Shown here in pieces: positions 1-12,500 of a stretch of DNA of 64,000 bases. The position numbers and the translations under genes are program-made. Numbering within the stretch: position 1 is the first letter of the stretch; each line of letters begins with the position of its first letter. The stretch is from positions 32,717 to 96,716 of the forward strand of contig MU831924.1 of NCBI GenBank assembly GCA_029204225.1, given 5' to 3'. Origin of the DNA: Diphasiastrum complanatum (lineage: Eukaryota; Streptophyta; Lycopodiopsida; Lycopodiales; Lycopodiaceae). The notes below the pieces were generated by a model. It worked only from the letters and a program-made list of their open reading frames with translations, was not told the origin of the DNA and ran no database searches.

Positions 1-1
1 C

Positions 2-283
2 CGTCAGAGAGCCACATTAAAGGGTACTCAGATTTTCCTGGATGAAGACCTAACCTACGTACAGGTGGAAGAACGGAAGAAAGCTTGTCAACGAGCGAAA
101 GACATGGGCATACGTCTCATCTACAAAGACGGGACAATGCACTTCGTGGAAATCAAAAAGGGAATAGAGAGAGTAGAGGTAGCAATAGAGTTAGAGAAAT
201 CAGGAGGGTTCAGTTATCTTCCTGATCTGTTTTATCTCCTCATAGGCTTTCAATTAGTAGTTTTAGTTTTAGTATTAGAATGA
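2..283 (+). CDS. 3' part of an ORF, possibly LINE ORF1 C-terminus
   Basis: An open frame enters from the left edge and stops at 283. The first ATG inside the window is at 65, but the frame is open from base 2, so this is the end of a longer protein. The conserved-looking part reads LKGTQIFLDEDLT, followed by a charged helix-like stretch (VEERKKACQRAKDMG) and a short strand-like motif (IRLIYKDGTMHFVEIKK). This order resembles the C-terminal domain of plant L1-type LINE ORF1 proteins, by pattern memory only. The tail after residue 75 is hydrophobic and may be read-through. It could also be an unrelated host protein. No poly(A) tail or LINE ORF2 is visible nearby. Confidence 0.35.
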   Translation, partial: RQRATLKGTQIFLDEDLTYVQVEERKKACQRAKDMGIRLIYKDGTMHFVEIKKGIERVEVAIELEKSGGFSYLPDLFYLLIGFQLVVLVLVLE

Positions 284-373
284 CGGACTTGATCCGTCCT
301 GGTGAAATTATCTGACATGTACTTCCTTTTGTCTTATATGTCTCAGGGCATGGAAAAGACGTTAATGAAATCT

Positions 374-376
<3 letters not shown>

Positions 377-406
<30 letters not shown>
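377..406. repeat. (TC)n microsatellite
   Basis: An uninterrupted TC dinucleotide run of about 30 bp. The poly-Ser/Leu open frame through it is an artefact of the repeat. Confidence 0.9.
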
Positions 407-409
<3 letters not shown>

Positions 410-512
410 TTGGTCAGATTTGTCAGTGCTGCTCTTTACAGGAGATTGAGGATGAGTTCCTGCTCTAGAAAGAAGCCTTTGGTTTGAAGTCCTTCCATTC
501 TAATAGATGATG

Positions 513-600
513 GACTCAAGGGTGTTGGCTCAATTGGTTATCTTGACATCCAAAGTTTCTTTGGTCTCAAGTTCGAGCCTCCCCTTGGAAACCAAGAAGC
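513..600 (+). mobile_element. Short tRNA-derived SINE, copy 1
   Basis: An 88-bp element flanked by a perfect 16-bp target duplication (497-512 and 601-616, starting ATTCTAATAG). It has RNA polymerase III promoter motifs like those of tRNA genes: box A TGGCTCAATTGG at 526-537 and box B GTTCGAGCC at 571-579. The same sequence recurs at 36459-36545 and 56539-56629, each time with its own duplication, so it is a mobile family and not a tRNA gene. It ends CCAAGAAGC with no poly(A) or T-rich tail and has no long tRNA-unrelated body, which is unusually short for a plant SINE. Mobilisation by a LINE is inferred from the SINE class. Confidence 0.85.
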
Positions 601-616
601 ATTCTAATAGATGATG

Positions 617-1103
617 TGTTGGATTTTACCTTCTGCAATTTTTCAATTGTCATGCTACTTCACCAACTACACATGCCCAACACCCCGTCCAAGATGTGTT
701 CCTAGACTTTGCATTCTTGCCTCACCTTTCAAGACCGCCAAATAGGCCTGATCATTGTCACTGAGAATATGTTAAGGCGGATGCAATGACATCGGTGTAG
801 GAGGGCCTTTGATTGCCACCATTAAGGAGGGACAAAACAAGGTTTTTTGTCATAAGGGATGGGTCTGAGGTACACTACGACAATTTGAGCAGAATCCAAG
901 GTGGTTGAGACTCCCTGGTTTCTCATAGTTTCCGGTATTTCTCAAAGCTTGTGGTATTGTTGAGACATGTTGGCACTTTGTTTGGTTGCTTAGATTTCCA
1001 AATTCCGTTATTCGCATATGCGTATGCTTGAATATGCTGGAAAGTAGGATTGTGGCTTGTCACCTTCGTAACTGTTATCATCAAGTGATCTTTCTAAGTC
1101 TGA
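617..1103. other. No gene recognised
   Basis: Mixed-composition sequence without a long open frame, repeat or splice-supported exon that I can recognise. The missing upstream exons of the FemAB-like gene were looked for here and not found. Confidence 0.5.
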
Positions 1104-1572
1104 ATGAATGTGACAGTAAGTAGCAGTATCTTTTCTGTTTTGTGCTTCATTTGTTTCTTTCAAAACTTTGTTGCACTCCTGTCTCTACACTGCTGCCTTC
1201 TGGTTGAAGTCATCAAAGAGATTTTGAAACAAGGCAAGTTTGCGAAGTATTTCTATGGTGGAATTGAATTGCTTGATGCTCATATTGACCATACAGTAAT
1301 CCATGAGTACATGGCAAAACTGGAAAGTGCAGTGACAAGAACTTTCAAGAAAAACAGTTTCTCATCTATTTTTTTAACACTAATTGGCCAGGGGCTTTCA
1401 AAAATCTGTCACAGATGCCTCTTACCTGGAATGGATAGTTGAAAACCCAGCAGTTATTCTTGATGTAATTTCTTCTACTAGTTTTGTCATCAAGGAACCC
1501 TATTGTAGACTGAGAATCTTGGCATCCAGCTTGCAATATGTGCTTTTTGTCTGTTTTACCCCTTTGAGTTAA
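1104..1572 (+). other. Exon-like coding stretch, unrecognised
   Basis: Two overlapping open frames. The first (1104-1442) contains a segment at about 1207-1350 that looks like real protein: VIKEILKQGKFAKYFYGG, then LLDAHIDHTVIHEYMAKL. The second frame (1384-1572) contains SVTDASYLEWIVENPAVI. The amino-acid composition is that of a soluble helical protein, not a repeat translation. I do not recognise the family. It does not match the part of PF04339 expected just upstream of the exon at 3512. It could be a remnant of a neighbouring gene or a captured fragment. Confidence 0.3.
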
Positions 1573-2133
1573 GCAGTGGTTTGAAAGTCTGGCAAAATAG
1601 TACCGTAGTCTCTTTGATCATGGGAGGTTTCTTGGTACAAGGCATAATTGCACAGAATCACGATTCTGGGAGGGGACGTTTCGGAAACCGCGTTTCTGAG
1701 AAACGCGTTTCTCCTCCCAGAATCGCATTCCAGAATCGTATTTAAAAAAAAACAGTATACTTAAAAAATTTTGCACCTCTTCACGGCCAGAATCGCGCCA
1801 GCCGTGGAGGAGGTAAATTTTTTTGTTTTGAGCTACGGGTGTCCGATCGAGGCATGTGCATAGTTGGAAGGCATCTACTCGGCGATACGGAGGTGGTGTG
1901 CACGGTGCCAGGGGGATCTGAGCTTCGCGCAGATCGAAACGATTAGTTTTCGATTTTTGGTAAGTGTAGGCTTGTTTTTTTACAAGTGTTGACATTGAGC
2001 TGTATGCAACCAAATCAAGCGTAGTTTGGCTCTAGACCACCTTTCTTCATGCCCACGGTGATTCCTACCATGGGCGCGACACGGGTGACCTGCGACGACT
2101 GGCCGAGAGAGTCCTTGTACAGGACACACTTGC

Positions 2134-2698
2134 TTGGTGGATTCATCAGTTGCTGCTCCTCGGGCACCACCCACGCAGGAGGAGATGGATGATGAGATCT
2201 ATAGAGAGTTATATAGACAGGCGCAGGCTGACGCACGGGATCTATGGCATTCGAGGAGGGCAGACAGGCAGAGGGATAGGGCTGAGGAGGGGGATGATGA
2301 GGGCTTGGAGGGTGGAGAGGAGCTCAGGGCTGAGTTCGCTTTTTGTAGACAGGAGTGGAGCATCACATGTAGCCGTCGGCCAGGCATCATCACAGTGGGT
2401 AGGGCCATCCCAGGGCGTTGGATCACAGCCACCTGACACACAGACATGCGGGGGTAGACACAGGGGTGGGGGCAGGCAGAGTGGGGCCAGAGGAGGGGAG
2501 AGAGGCAAAGGCAGAGGTAGAGGCAGGGGGAGGATCCAGAGCCAGAGCACGCAGCAGAGAGCCAGAGCACGCGGCAGAGCCAGGGCCACACCACGGCATA
2601 TGGCTCCCTCCAGTTCTGATTCATCTACAGACCCTTGGGATCTGCAGTCACGCACAGATTCAGATGATGGTTCCTACCATGACTCTAACGAGCCTTAG
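2134..2698 (+). pseudogene. Acidic then Arg/Gly-rich reading frame inside the hAT-like element
   Basis: Two overlapping frames appear to be one frameshifted coding stretch. The first (from 2134) reads QEEMDDEIYRELYRQAQADA followed by an acidic run. The second (to 2698) reads RGKGRGRGRGRIQSQ, then a Ser/Asp-rich tail DSSTDPWDLQSRTDSDDGS, and stops. A GRGRGR stretch followed by a serine/aspartate tail resembles the C-terminus of some plant hAT transposases. No dimerisation-domain motif is visible. GC content is far above the flanking DNA. The minus-strand frames over the same bases are shadows. Confidence 0.4.
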
Positions 2699-2818
2699 TT
2701 GTGTAGTTTTCATTATGTTCATGGAACATCATTGTACCCCATTCTGGTGCCATGTGGCCCGATATTATATATTACGATGATCCTATTCACAGCAGTGTAA
2801 TGATTCAGTACTATTCTT

Positions 2819-2819
<1 letters not shown>

Positions 2820-2894
<75 letters not shown>
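2820..2894. repeat. (TG)n(AG)n compound microsatellite
   Basis: A short TG run passes directly into a long AG run of about 60 bp inside the hAT-like element. Confidence 0.9.
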
Positions 2895-2897
<3 letters not shown>

Positions 2898-3033
2898 GGT
2901 TGAAAAACGATTCCATATGGTTGAAAAATGCTTCAGTACGGTTCAGGACGATGCAGTATTGTGATTGGTTCAGAACACTTAGCATGGTTTTTGTTTAGCA
3001 TGATTCAGCATTTTTGTTTAGTTTGTTGGATCT

Positions 3034-3037
<4 letters not shown>

Positions 3038-3096
<59 letters not shown>
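3038..3096. repeat. (GA)n microsatellite
   Basis: GA dinucleotide run of about 58 bp inside the hAT-like element. Confidence 0.9.
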
Positions 3097-3099
<3 letters not shown>

Positions 3100-3511
3100 G
3101 GAGAATTTTGGGGCATCATGTTTTTTTATTAATGCACCTGGGAGTTAAAGCGTAAACCTGGGAGTTAATGCACCTAAACTAGACCATCCTGCACCCGAAA
3201 CATTCGGCAAAATACACAGTAATTATGCTCTTAATTAGAGCTTTCACCTGATACCCATATTGCCCAAAAAAAAACCAAAAAAATAAAAAATAAAAAAAAA
3301 AACGTTTCTGGGAATTTTTTTCATATTTCAGAAACGCGTTTCAGAAACGCAGTGCAACTATGGTACAAGGGCACAACCGTGAAGTACTAGAATTTTTTAT
3401 GCGCTTGTTGTTCATTGAATTGATTGTATGAATTCTTCTTGATCAAGATTGATGTAAAATAACCAGACTCTATTTCTTCTCATCATTCTTTCTTGTTTAC
3501 TTTTGTTACAG

Positions 3512-3578
3512 TTTCGATGAGTTTCTCATGGATTTGAAGCAGACAAAAAGAAAGAACATACGCCAAGAACGCAAAAAG
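3512..3578 (+). CDS. FemAB-like gene, first visible exon
   Basis: The acceptor is TTTTGTTACAG and the donor is GTAGTA. The first base completes a split codon; the rest encodes [20 protein letters not shown] plus KK, the basic signature of PF04339 that precedes the acetyltransferase-like fold. The exon ends in phase 0. Confidence 0.88.
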
Positions 3579-6500
3579 GTAGTAAAGTTTGCTGAGAACT
3601 GTTCTCAAGCTTGGAGTACCGGTATCAACATTTGCAACGTTATAGCCATTCTGATTGTAGTATTTCTTCTCTGCTGGTTAAGTAAACTTTGTGACTATAT
3701 TTTCTGAAAATTAATATTTGAGCTGGTCTCTTCATGATCTGGCAAATCATTTGGCAGTCATTTGGCAGTTTTCTAGCTATGCGAAGGCGTTTGACTACCT
3801 GTACTAAATGCATAGTAAATCTGAGCTACAAGTTATGTTCTTTTCAGGTCCAGGCTCAAAATTTAAAAGTAAAGCGCCTTAGAGGAGATGAAATAAAGGT
3901 GTGCATGAATTCCATTCTTTAGAAAGAAAGTTTCTAATGGAGTTGCAGTCAAGCTTGGGTTGATGTAGGTTAGAATTGTTAAGTCTGAGTTTCTTCTCAC
4001 CAACCCCCTTGCTTTGTGTGGTTCCTAGTGACTTTGTATAAGGATTGAGCACAATATCAATGTCCTATCATCTATGAATGGCCTATATTTGTTTGGAATG
4101 TGCTTCTGGACTAGATCATGGCAAAATATTTTGAATTTTTCCTCATTAATGACAAGTGTAAAGGTGGGCATTCACTGAAAAGCCTGGTCATAAAAAATAT
4201 GAGCTTCATAACATCTGCTACAAAATATGCACCCAATGGATTATTGCTAATAGTCCATTTACTAGTTTGAATTCCCCAAATGTATGCAACAAATTTGAAC
4301 ATATTGAAGTGATGAAAAAAAATTTATTATCATAACTGGTCCAATTATAATAGCAGATGCGATCCTTGGATTTGGAAAACTAGTTATTGTCATTTAATTG
4401 ACGACTAATGTCAGCTATTGCTGAATATTTGTACTGTGCAGTGACAACTTAAATGCAATGCGCAAACAAACAGTTGTAGGCATAAGGTAATTGGTGAAAC
4501 TGTTAGAAATCAATGATAAACTTCATTGTTACACTTCTTACTTACTGTTCACGATGTACTTTATTATTGACAGCTATTACCAGCTGTAACTAGCCGTAGG
4601 CTAGTCTAGTAGTCTACTCCTAGGTTTTCTCTCTCTATCAGGGTTCAAGGTTTATTTGTACATTTTACATTCAGTATGCATACAGTGTAATAGAGTGTTG
4701 AGTGAGAGTGCGTGTTCTACTTTCGCCTTCTTTGGTGATTGCTTATGGTGAATGCTTGATGTTGCTTATCTGATTACTGACATGGTATCAGAGCTGCGAT
4801 AGTCTTGCGTGCCTGATTAGTGGATACAGCTTGTCACAGGCTCCGGAATGAAGTGAGGAAGTCCTTCACAGGAGGTGAAAGCTTGGAGAGACAAAAAACA
4901 GCTGGAAGTTGCATATCCGTACCAATATCGGATCAACACGCGCGAGCCCAAGAAGGTCCCAAGCGGTAGTACACCCGCGCGCTGAACCGATATCAGGTGT
5001 ACAACCAAGAATATACAGTTTTGTGGTGTGATAAATTTGGAAACAAGTTGTGTGCTCAGACTGAGCCATTTTTTTTTTTCTGCAATCTGGACTCATCTAT
5101 CCAGTAATGGCAACTCTAGGCGAGAGCGTCCTCAAAGAGTCAAGCAAATTGGAAGGAGCCAGCAACTATGCAGTTTGGAAATTCAAACTGAAAAACATTT
5201 TGATGGAAAAGGAGCTATGGGAGATCGTGACAGGTGAAGAGACAAGGCCAGTGATTGAAGAAGATCAGTGGGCATTTGACAGGAGAAAATGGAAAGCACA
5301 AAATGTCATCAACTTATCAGTTAGAGATGCAATCATTCCCTACATTTCGGATTCAGAAGGACCAAAAGAAGCATGGGATACGTTGAAGGCATTGTTTGAG
5401 ACCACAAACACATCTCGAGTGCTATTACTGAAGACGAAGCTGCACACATGGATGATGGTGCAACTATTCCTGATCACCTACTGAAGATCAAAGAGATTCG
5501 TGACCAATTAGCAGAAGTTGGAAAGCGAGTACAAGATCGTGAGATCGTGCAGTTGACATTGAATAGTCTAAGTGAGTCACATCAGATGTTTGTGACAAGT
5601 ATAGCTACAAGAGAGAACCTTCCAACCTATGAAGAACTAGGTGGATTGCTTTTGCAGGAAGAGCAACGTCAAGAGAACTTGAATCATCGTAACAGGGGCT
5701 ATGATCAAGCTCTTGCAGTTAGAGGATGAGGAGGAAGATTTGGCCGTGGAAGGTATCAATCGAGAGGTGGAAACTCAAATCGTGGATCGTCCCAACAATT
5801 TCAAGAACAATCCAATGATGGCCCAAATTGAGGCAATTGGAATCAAGGCCGAGGTCAAGGACGCGGCTATTCCAGGCAAAATAAACCTAGAAATTGTAGG
5901 TACTGCTACAAACCTGGCCATTGGGAGCGTGAATGCTTCAAGAAACAGAAGGAGATAGAACAAAGAAAAGGCAAATGGCAAGCGGGCAATTATGCTGATC
6001 AATATCAATTTGATGATGATTATTATGAAGACAATTATGCTGATCAACATCAATACGATGATGATCAATATGAAGAGGATACAGGTGAGAGTTCAAACTT
6101 GTTCATTACAGCATTAATGAAAAGTGATGAAGCCAAGGATACTTGGTACATTGATAGTGGTGCATTCAAGCACATGACTTCAAGGAAAGAGTGGTTTTCA
6201 GAACTCAAGGAAACTCACAACGGGGATGAAGTTGCACAAGTTGATGGCAAATTGCTATCTGTTAAAGGATTTGGAGTGGTGCCAGTGAAGTTAGCCAGCG
6301 GGATGATAAAGCGGATAAGCAATGTGGAATATGTACCTGGCTTAGCTAACAATCTACTATCTGTTGGGACAATGGTTGATCAACAACTCAAGGTTGAGTT
6401 TGACAGTGACAAATGTCTTGTCAAAGACATCAAGAATTACTACAAAGTGATTGTTACAAGAGCTAGAGTTAACGGGAATCGACTCTACAAATTGAATGCG

Positions 6501-9500
6501 AGATCTTTTGCTCAAGCTATGGTAAGCACTGTTGATAGTCGAAGTGATCTTTGGCATCAACGATTGGTCATATTAGTGCTCAAAGTTTACAGATTCTCAA
6601 AAGAGGTAATCTAGTTATTGGATTGCCTGATATTTCTTTTGAAGGAAAAATCCGTGAAAGTTGCATTTTGGGAAAACAACACAGAGAGAGGTTTCCCAAA
6701 AGTGGAGCAAGGAGAGCCAGTGTGTAATAGATCCTAACACCATAGTAGGGCAAACACTAACTGATCCACGCAACCTTGCCCACTCCCTGATATAGTGTAA
6801 GCCCCTCTTAGCCCAGTGTGAGGACTGGTAGCATGCAACTGCCAAGTGTCGGTCACGTGTCACTGACGTGGCCGACTGCACGTCGAGACCCAACTGGGGG
6901 CCCTTTCCTGCTGACAGGGTCCCTAGACTGTGTTAGGCCCGCCATGGCTATGGACCGTGCTGGGGCACACTACTCACACTGTCTTGCCCTGTTGGTCGTG
7001 TACGCTGGACACGACCCTGACTGTGGTCTTTGACCTATTTGTGTTCTCTAGGGTTTGGCACTGGTCACGAGCTCGTAACACTCCCTCCCCCTTAAAAACT
7101 GTCTTGGTCCTCTAAGACAAAGTCTAGAAAAATCTTGCGAAGGACGCTGCCTCTTTCCCAAGTGGCATTCACAATAGGCTGATCATTCCACTTGACCAAA
7201 TATTCTCGGTATAGAGTATGACGAGTCTGCGTCTCTCTACTATCAAGAATCTCCTCTGGTTCATGTGGAGGTTGCTGAGGATCCAATGGGAGAACTAGAA
7301 CACTGTTCCCTACCAGATTTTCTGATCTGGTTAAGGCTTTTCGTAACTGACGTACATGAAAGACTAGAAAAACCTTACTACTGTGTGGGAGTTCTAGTTC
7401 ATAGGTGACCTCACCTAGTCTCCTACTGATGGTAAAGGGACCACAATACCTAGGAGACAACTTAGCACACACTCCTTATTTGAGGGTTTTAGAGTCAACT
7501 GGGACTCTCAAGTAGACTTTCTCACCAGCGAAGAACTACACATCCTGTCTGTGTGGATCTGCATAATGCCTGGCTCGATCCTGGGACTGCCTAATGCTAC
7601 GCTTAGCATGTTCTATTATCTTGTTTAGGTCCTCTAAAAAGTTTCTGGCTGCTTCAACTTTTTCTTGTTTAAACCCTATAGCTGTGTGTGAGCGTGGCTG
7701 AAAACCGTACATCAGCATAAATGGGCTGTATCCCGTAGCTGAATGTTTGGTACTGTTATAAGCAAACTCTAATGTCGAGAGATACTCCTCCCAATTAGTC
7801 TGCTTCTTGCCATTACCCTCTCTGTTTGACCGTCCGTCTGTGAATGGTCAGTGGTACTCATATTAAGTTTAGTATGGAGATGATGGAATAATGCCTTCCA
7901 AAAATTTCCATTAAACTTACTGTCCCGGTCGCTGACTATGCCGGAAGGTAGACCATACAATTTAAATATCCCGTCTACAAACAACCTCGCTAACTCTGGA
8001 GCTCTAACGATTGTTTTGGTCGAAATAAAATGAGCCATTTTGGTCAGACGGTCAACTGTGACCCATATAGCGTCATTACCCTTTTGGGTTTTAGGCAGGC
8101 CTACTATAAAACCCATGGAGATACTCTTCCATTTATCAGCTGGTATTTCTAAGGGCTGCAATAACCCTCCTGCCTTTAAATGCTCTGCTTTGTTTACTTG
8201 ACATTTCTGGCAACTAGTTACATACTGTTGGACGTCCTTTTTCATATTGGGCTAGAAAAATTGCCTACAAAGAAGCTCATAGGTCTTCTGTATGCCTGGG
8301 TGTCCCGCACTAGGATTGTCATGACATTCATATAGGACCTGCTGCCTATAATCCTCTGAATTGGGGACACATACTCTATCTCTATAGAGCAAGTACTCAT
8401 CCTGAATGGAATATTGTTTCCATTTGAATCCTTGAGTCAACTGACCCTCAACCACTGGGGTTTGCTTGGGTAATGCAGGCTCAAAATCCTCAACGTCATC
8501 TGACGACGTATACTCGGACTCATCATCATCCTCAACGGAAGCTGCCGTATTCTTGGATGAATTAGCACCAGCCCCGGGAACTGGTTCTGGAGTCTGTAAC
8601 TGTCTGCTCTGGACTGAGTTCCAGATAGTAGAGAAGAATGCTCCCTCTCAAGGACTCATTACGAATCTGAGTAACTCAGCTCGTTTATCATAGGCATTCT
8701 GCTAAGGGCATCTGCTACTGTATTGAATTTCCACCGTCTATATCTGATAGACATATCAAACTCTTGCATCAACTCTGCCCAACGAGCTTTCCGACCTCTA
8801 AGCTCAGGTTGATTGCAAAGGTATCTGAGACTTTCATGGTCTGTCAGGACCTCAAAGTTGGCACCATACAAATAATGCCTCCAAGTCTTAAGGGCATGGA
8901 CTATAGAAAAGAGTTCCTTTTCATAGGCACTGTACCTAGTCTGAGCTGGCTCGAGTTTTTACTCTTGAACGCAACTGGTCGTCCACCCTGAGTTAGCACA
9001 GCACCTACTGCAAAGTCGCTAGCATCTGTTTCGACCACAAATGGCTGATTGGGGTCGACGACTTTTAAAACTGGTGTTGTAGCTAAGGCTGTTTTGAGAG
9101 CATCAAAGCTCTCCTGCTGTGCGGACTCCCAAATAAACTCCTTTCCCTTCCCCTTAAGAAGATTTGTCATGGGAACTGCTATTTGAGCATATTCCTTGAC
9201 AAATTGTTTGTAATATCCCGCCAAACCAAGAAAGATCTGAAGTTTCAAAATATTCTGAGGTCTTAGCCAACTGAGTATGGCTTTAACCTTATTCGGGTCC
9301 ATTTTAATCCCATCTGACGAGATGATGTGACCCAAATATGCTACTTCTTCTACGAAGAATTCACACTTGGATTGTTTAGCATAAAGCTTATGCTTTCTGA
9401 GCAGTCGAAACACCTTTCTGAGGTGTTTTAGATGCTCCTTCCTCGTTTTGCTATAGACGAGGATGTCATCTAAAATACGACTACAAACTTACCCAAGTAT

Positions 9501-12500
9501 GGTCTGAGGACACTGTTCATCAAGGTCATAAAGGTAGCTGGAGCATTTGTGAGCCCAAATGGCATCACCTTAAACTCATAATCACCGTGACGAGTCCTAA
9601 AAGCTGTTTTCGGGACATCTTCCGATTTTATACGGACTTGATGATATCCTGATTTGAGGTCTATTTTACTGAAAAATTTAGCCCCGTCGAGTTGATCAAA
9701 CAACTCGTCTGCCCGAGGCATAGGATATTTATTCTTTATTGTGACTTTATTGAGGGCTCTGTAATCTACGCAAAGACTCCCCTCGTCCATCGTAGCAACC
9801 GCCATCCACCACAACACACAACTTTCAATCGTATCCCACCGCTACCCCTCTTTCTTTTTCACCAAAAGGACTGGTGAGGCCCATGGTGAACTACTTGTCT
9901 GAATTTGGCCTTTCCCAAGATAATTTGTTAACTGCCTAGTTATTTCTTCATCCTCTGTTCGGTTGACCCGATACGGAGGTTTAGAAACAGGTGCTGTACC
10001 TGGTACTAGGTTTATTACATGATCTACCTCTCTGCTAGGTGGCAAACCATGTGGCAAATCTTCAAGAAAAACATCTTTAAATTTAGACAATAAAGTTTTT
10101 AATTTACTGATTTTTTGTTGTATAGAACTAGAAATAGAAACTTTAGGAATAAACTGAAAGTCACATAAGAATACCCGATGGTTGTCGTCTCCGATTAGCT
10201 GACAGAGCTCTGAATTGCAGATCATAGGACTGTTGGGAACATCATGCTCCCCATGCAACTGGATCTCTCAGCCTTTATGCTGAAAGCTGAGGGTGTTCTC
10301 CTGATAGTTTCTGTGGAGGGAAGGTCCTAAACTGTAGAGCCAATCTCTCCCGAGAACAATGTCTGTGCGATCTAGGTGCATTATCTGAAAGTTTATTTCA
10401 TCTTGGTACCCCTGAATACCAAGATTTAAGTTACTTACCATAGTTTCCAATATTTTCTTATCTTCACCCTTAGCTAGTGAAACTAGATACCTATGCTGAC
10501 TAGGTACTTCTGGTAGTTTAAGCTTTTTAACCAGGGTGTAGTTGATGAAATTATGGGTTGCCCCATCATCAACCATAACTCTTACTGACTGGTTACCAAC
10601 TTTCCTATGCATACGTAGTAGGCCATGTGGCCCAAAGCTGAAGGGTCTCGCTAGCATTGCAGAGGTTAGCTGGCAACAATGTTCATGGTCTTCATGATAC
10701 ACTTTGATCTCGGAAGCTGCCGAGTCACTGGGGAAACTTACAGTCTGAACAAGATGAACTTGTTTCTTATCTTTTTTATCTTTCTTAGTGAAAGGCCCTT
10801 TGGGACACTGTCTGACTGTGTGTCCCTTGCCCATACACACAAAGCACAAACGTTCTTGTTGGGCTTTCTCAAAATCTTCTGGTTTTAAGGGCTGTTGTCT
10901 CGCCTTCTTCCTACCCACTGAATCATCATAGATTTGAGCATATCTGAGAGCTTGCTCAAGGGTAGTAGGCGAGTTTCTCTGGACCTCTACTTTATATTCA
11001 TCTTTTTCACTACCCTGTCAACGCTGGCCCTGCTAGGGAAATTTGCTTTGAAATCCCCTCAAATTTGCTCAGATTTCTCTGGCAAATCGGAGGTAGATAG
11101 CTAATTCTACATCGATGGACCTGCTCGCTGGTTTCTACTCTAATTCCTTTCTGAAATCTTTATCAGATTTCTGAAATCAGAGATAGATTGCTGCCTCTCC
11201 AGCGATTTACCTACATAAGGAATTCTACTTCCCACAACTATAAATTCTCAGTGAATTTTAAGTGTTTGAAGGCTGCACCTACAACGATTCTCCTCCTCTA
11301 TTCGTCTTTGAGAATCTGAGAGATTTTTCCTATCCTCTGATAGCTTTCTCTATTGCTGCTACTAAGCTCCCAAAGATGGAGATGGCTCTGATACCAGTGT
11401 AATAGATCCTAACACCACAGTAGAGCAAACACTAACTGATCCACCTGACCTTGCCCACTCCCTGATATAGAGTAAGCCCCTCCTAGCCCAGTGTGAGGAC
11501 TGGTAGCATGCAACTTCCAAGTGTCAGCCACGTGTCACTGACGTGGCCGACTGCATGTCGGGACCCAATTGGGGGCCCTGTCCTGCTGACAGGGTCCCTA
11601 GACTGTGTTAGGCCCGCCATGGCTATGGACCGTGCTGGGGCACACTACTCACACTGTCTTGCCCTGTTGGTCGTGTATGCTGGACACGACCCTGACTGTG
11701 GTATCTGACCTATCTGTGTTCTCTAGGGTTCAGCACTGGTCACGAGCTCGTAACACAGTGGCATCCTAGATCTAGTCCACAGTGATCTATGTGGACCTAT
11801 GCAGACTAGATCTCTTAGTGGCTACTATTACTTTATTACCTTCATTGATGATTATAGCAGATGCATTTGGATTTATTTCATAAGCAAGAAATCAGATGCT
11901 TTTGCTAAGTTCAGGGAATTCAAGGCTTTAGTTGAAAAGCAAACAGGATGTTGCATCAAGACTTTGAGATCTGATGGAACAAAATTTATTGATTTCTGCA
12001 AATATCAAGGGATCAAGAGGCAGACTACAACACCTTATTCACCACAACAAAATGGAGTTGCAGAACGAACGAACAGATCTATTGTTGAGATGGCCAGGGC
12101 GATGTTCAAAAGCAAGGGTTTGCCGAACACCTTTTGGGTAGAAGCTTGTAGCACAGCTACGCACATCCTGAATCGGTGTCCTACAAAATCTGTGGAAGGT
12201 AAGACACCTCATGAAGCTGTTACTGGGAAGAAACCTAATATTTCTCATTTGAGAGTATTGGTTGTGATGCTTATGCTCATATTCCTGATGAGAAACGAAG
12301 GAAATTGGATGCCAAAGCTGTCAAGTGTATTTTCCTTGGATATGATGAGAAGGCCAAGGCATATAGGATGTGTGACACAAATGCAAAGAAGCTTGTGATT
12401 TCTAGGGATGCTACATTTGACAAGATGGGCCGAGGTGAACAATTTGAAGTAATCACTGAACCTTTTGATGAGGGAGCGAAGTACAGGTCAAGAAGGAAGT

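Larger units (their letters stand above)
1643..3362 (+). mobile_element. hAT-like DNA transposon, about 1.7 kb
   Basis: The element is bounded by an 8-bp target duplication GTACAAGG (1635-1642 and 3363-3370). Its ends are short inverted repeats: the left end reads CATAATTGCAC and the right end is the complement of CATAGTTGCAC. The subterminal zones on both sides carry repeated GTTTCTGAGAAACGCG-like motifs (left about 1677-1715, right about 3302-3350). An 8-bp duplication with TIRs starting CA is characteristic of the hAT superfamily. The interior is GC-rich, unlike its surroundings, and contains a decayed reading frame and two GA microsatellites. At 1.7 kb it is too short for a complete transposase, so it is probably a deleted non-autonomous copy. 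Mutator (9-bp duplication) is the alternative, because the flanking match can be extended by one base on each side. Confidence 0.65.
6723..11755 (-). mobile_element. Gypsy-B: Ty3/gypsy chromovirus nested in Copia-A
   Basis: LTRs are 11398-11755 (5') and 6723-7080 (3'), 358 bp each, with TG...CA ends. The target duplication CAGTG is perfect (6718-6722 and 11756-11760), and the host Copia-A integrase reads continuously across it. Coding is on the minus strand in the order zinc knuckle, protease, RT, RNase H, integrase, chromodomain. Total length 5033 bp is in the range of small chromoviruses. Most of gag is missing: only about 460 bp lie between the primer site and the zinc-knuckle frame. Many frameshifts show it is inactive. 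By eye the LTRs differ at about 20 positions (5-6%). Confidence 0.94.

Noticed and set aside
513..600. A functional tRNA gene
   Set aside because: Box A and B are present, but I see no convincing acceptor stem or anticodon arm. The flanking duplications and two further copies show it is a SINE.
1618..2655. Several minus-strand ORFs over 130 codons
   Set aside because: They are shadows of the GC-rich plus-strand frame in the hAT-like element; the compositions are Pro/Leu/Cys-rich reversals of the RG repeat.
6818..7115. ORFs of 60-72 codons, repeated at 11493-11708
   Set aside because: They lie inside the two Gypsy-B LTRs and are the same non-coding sequence twice.
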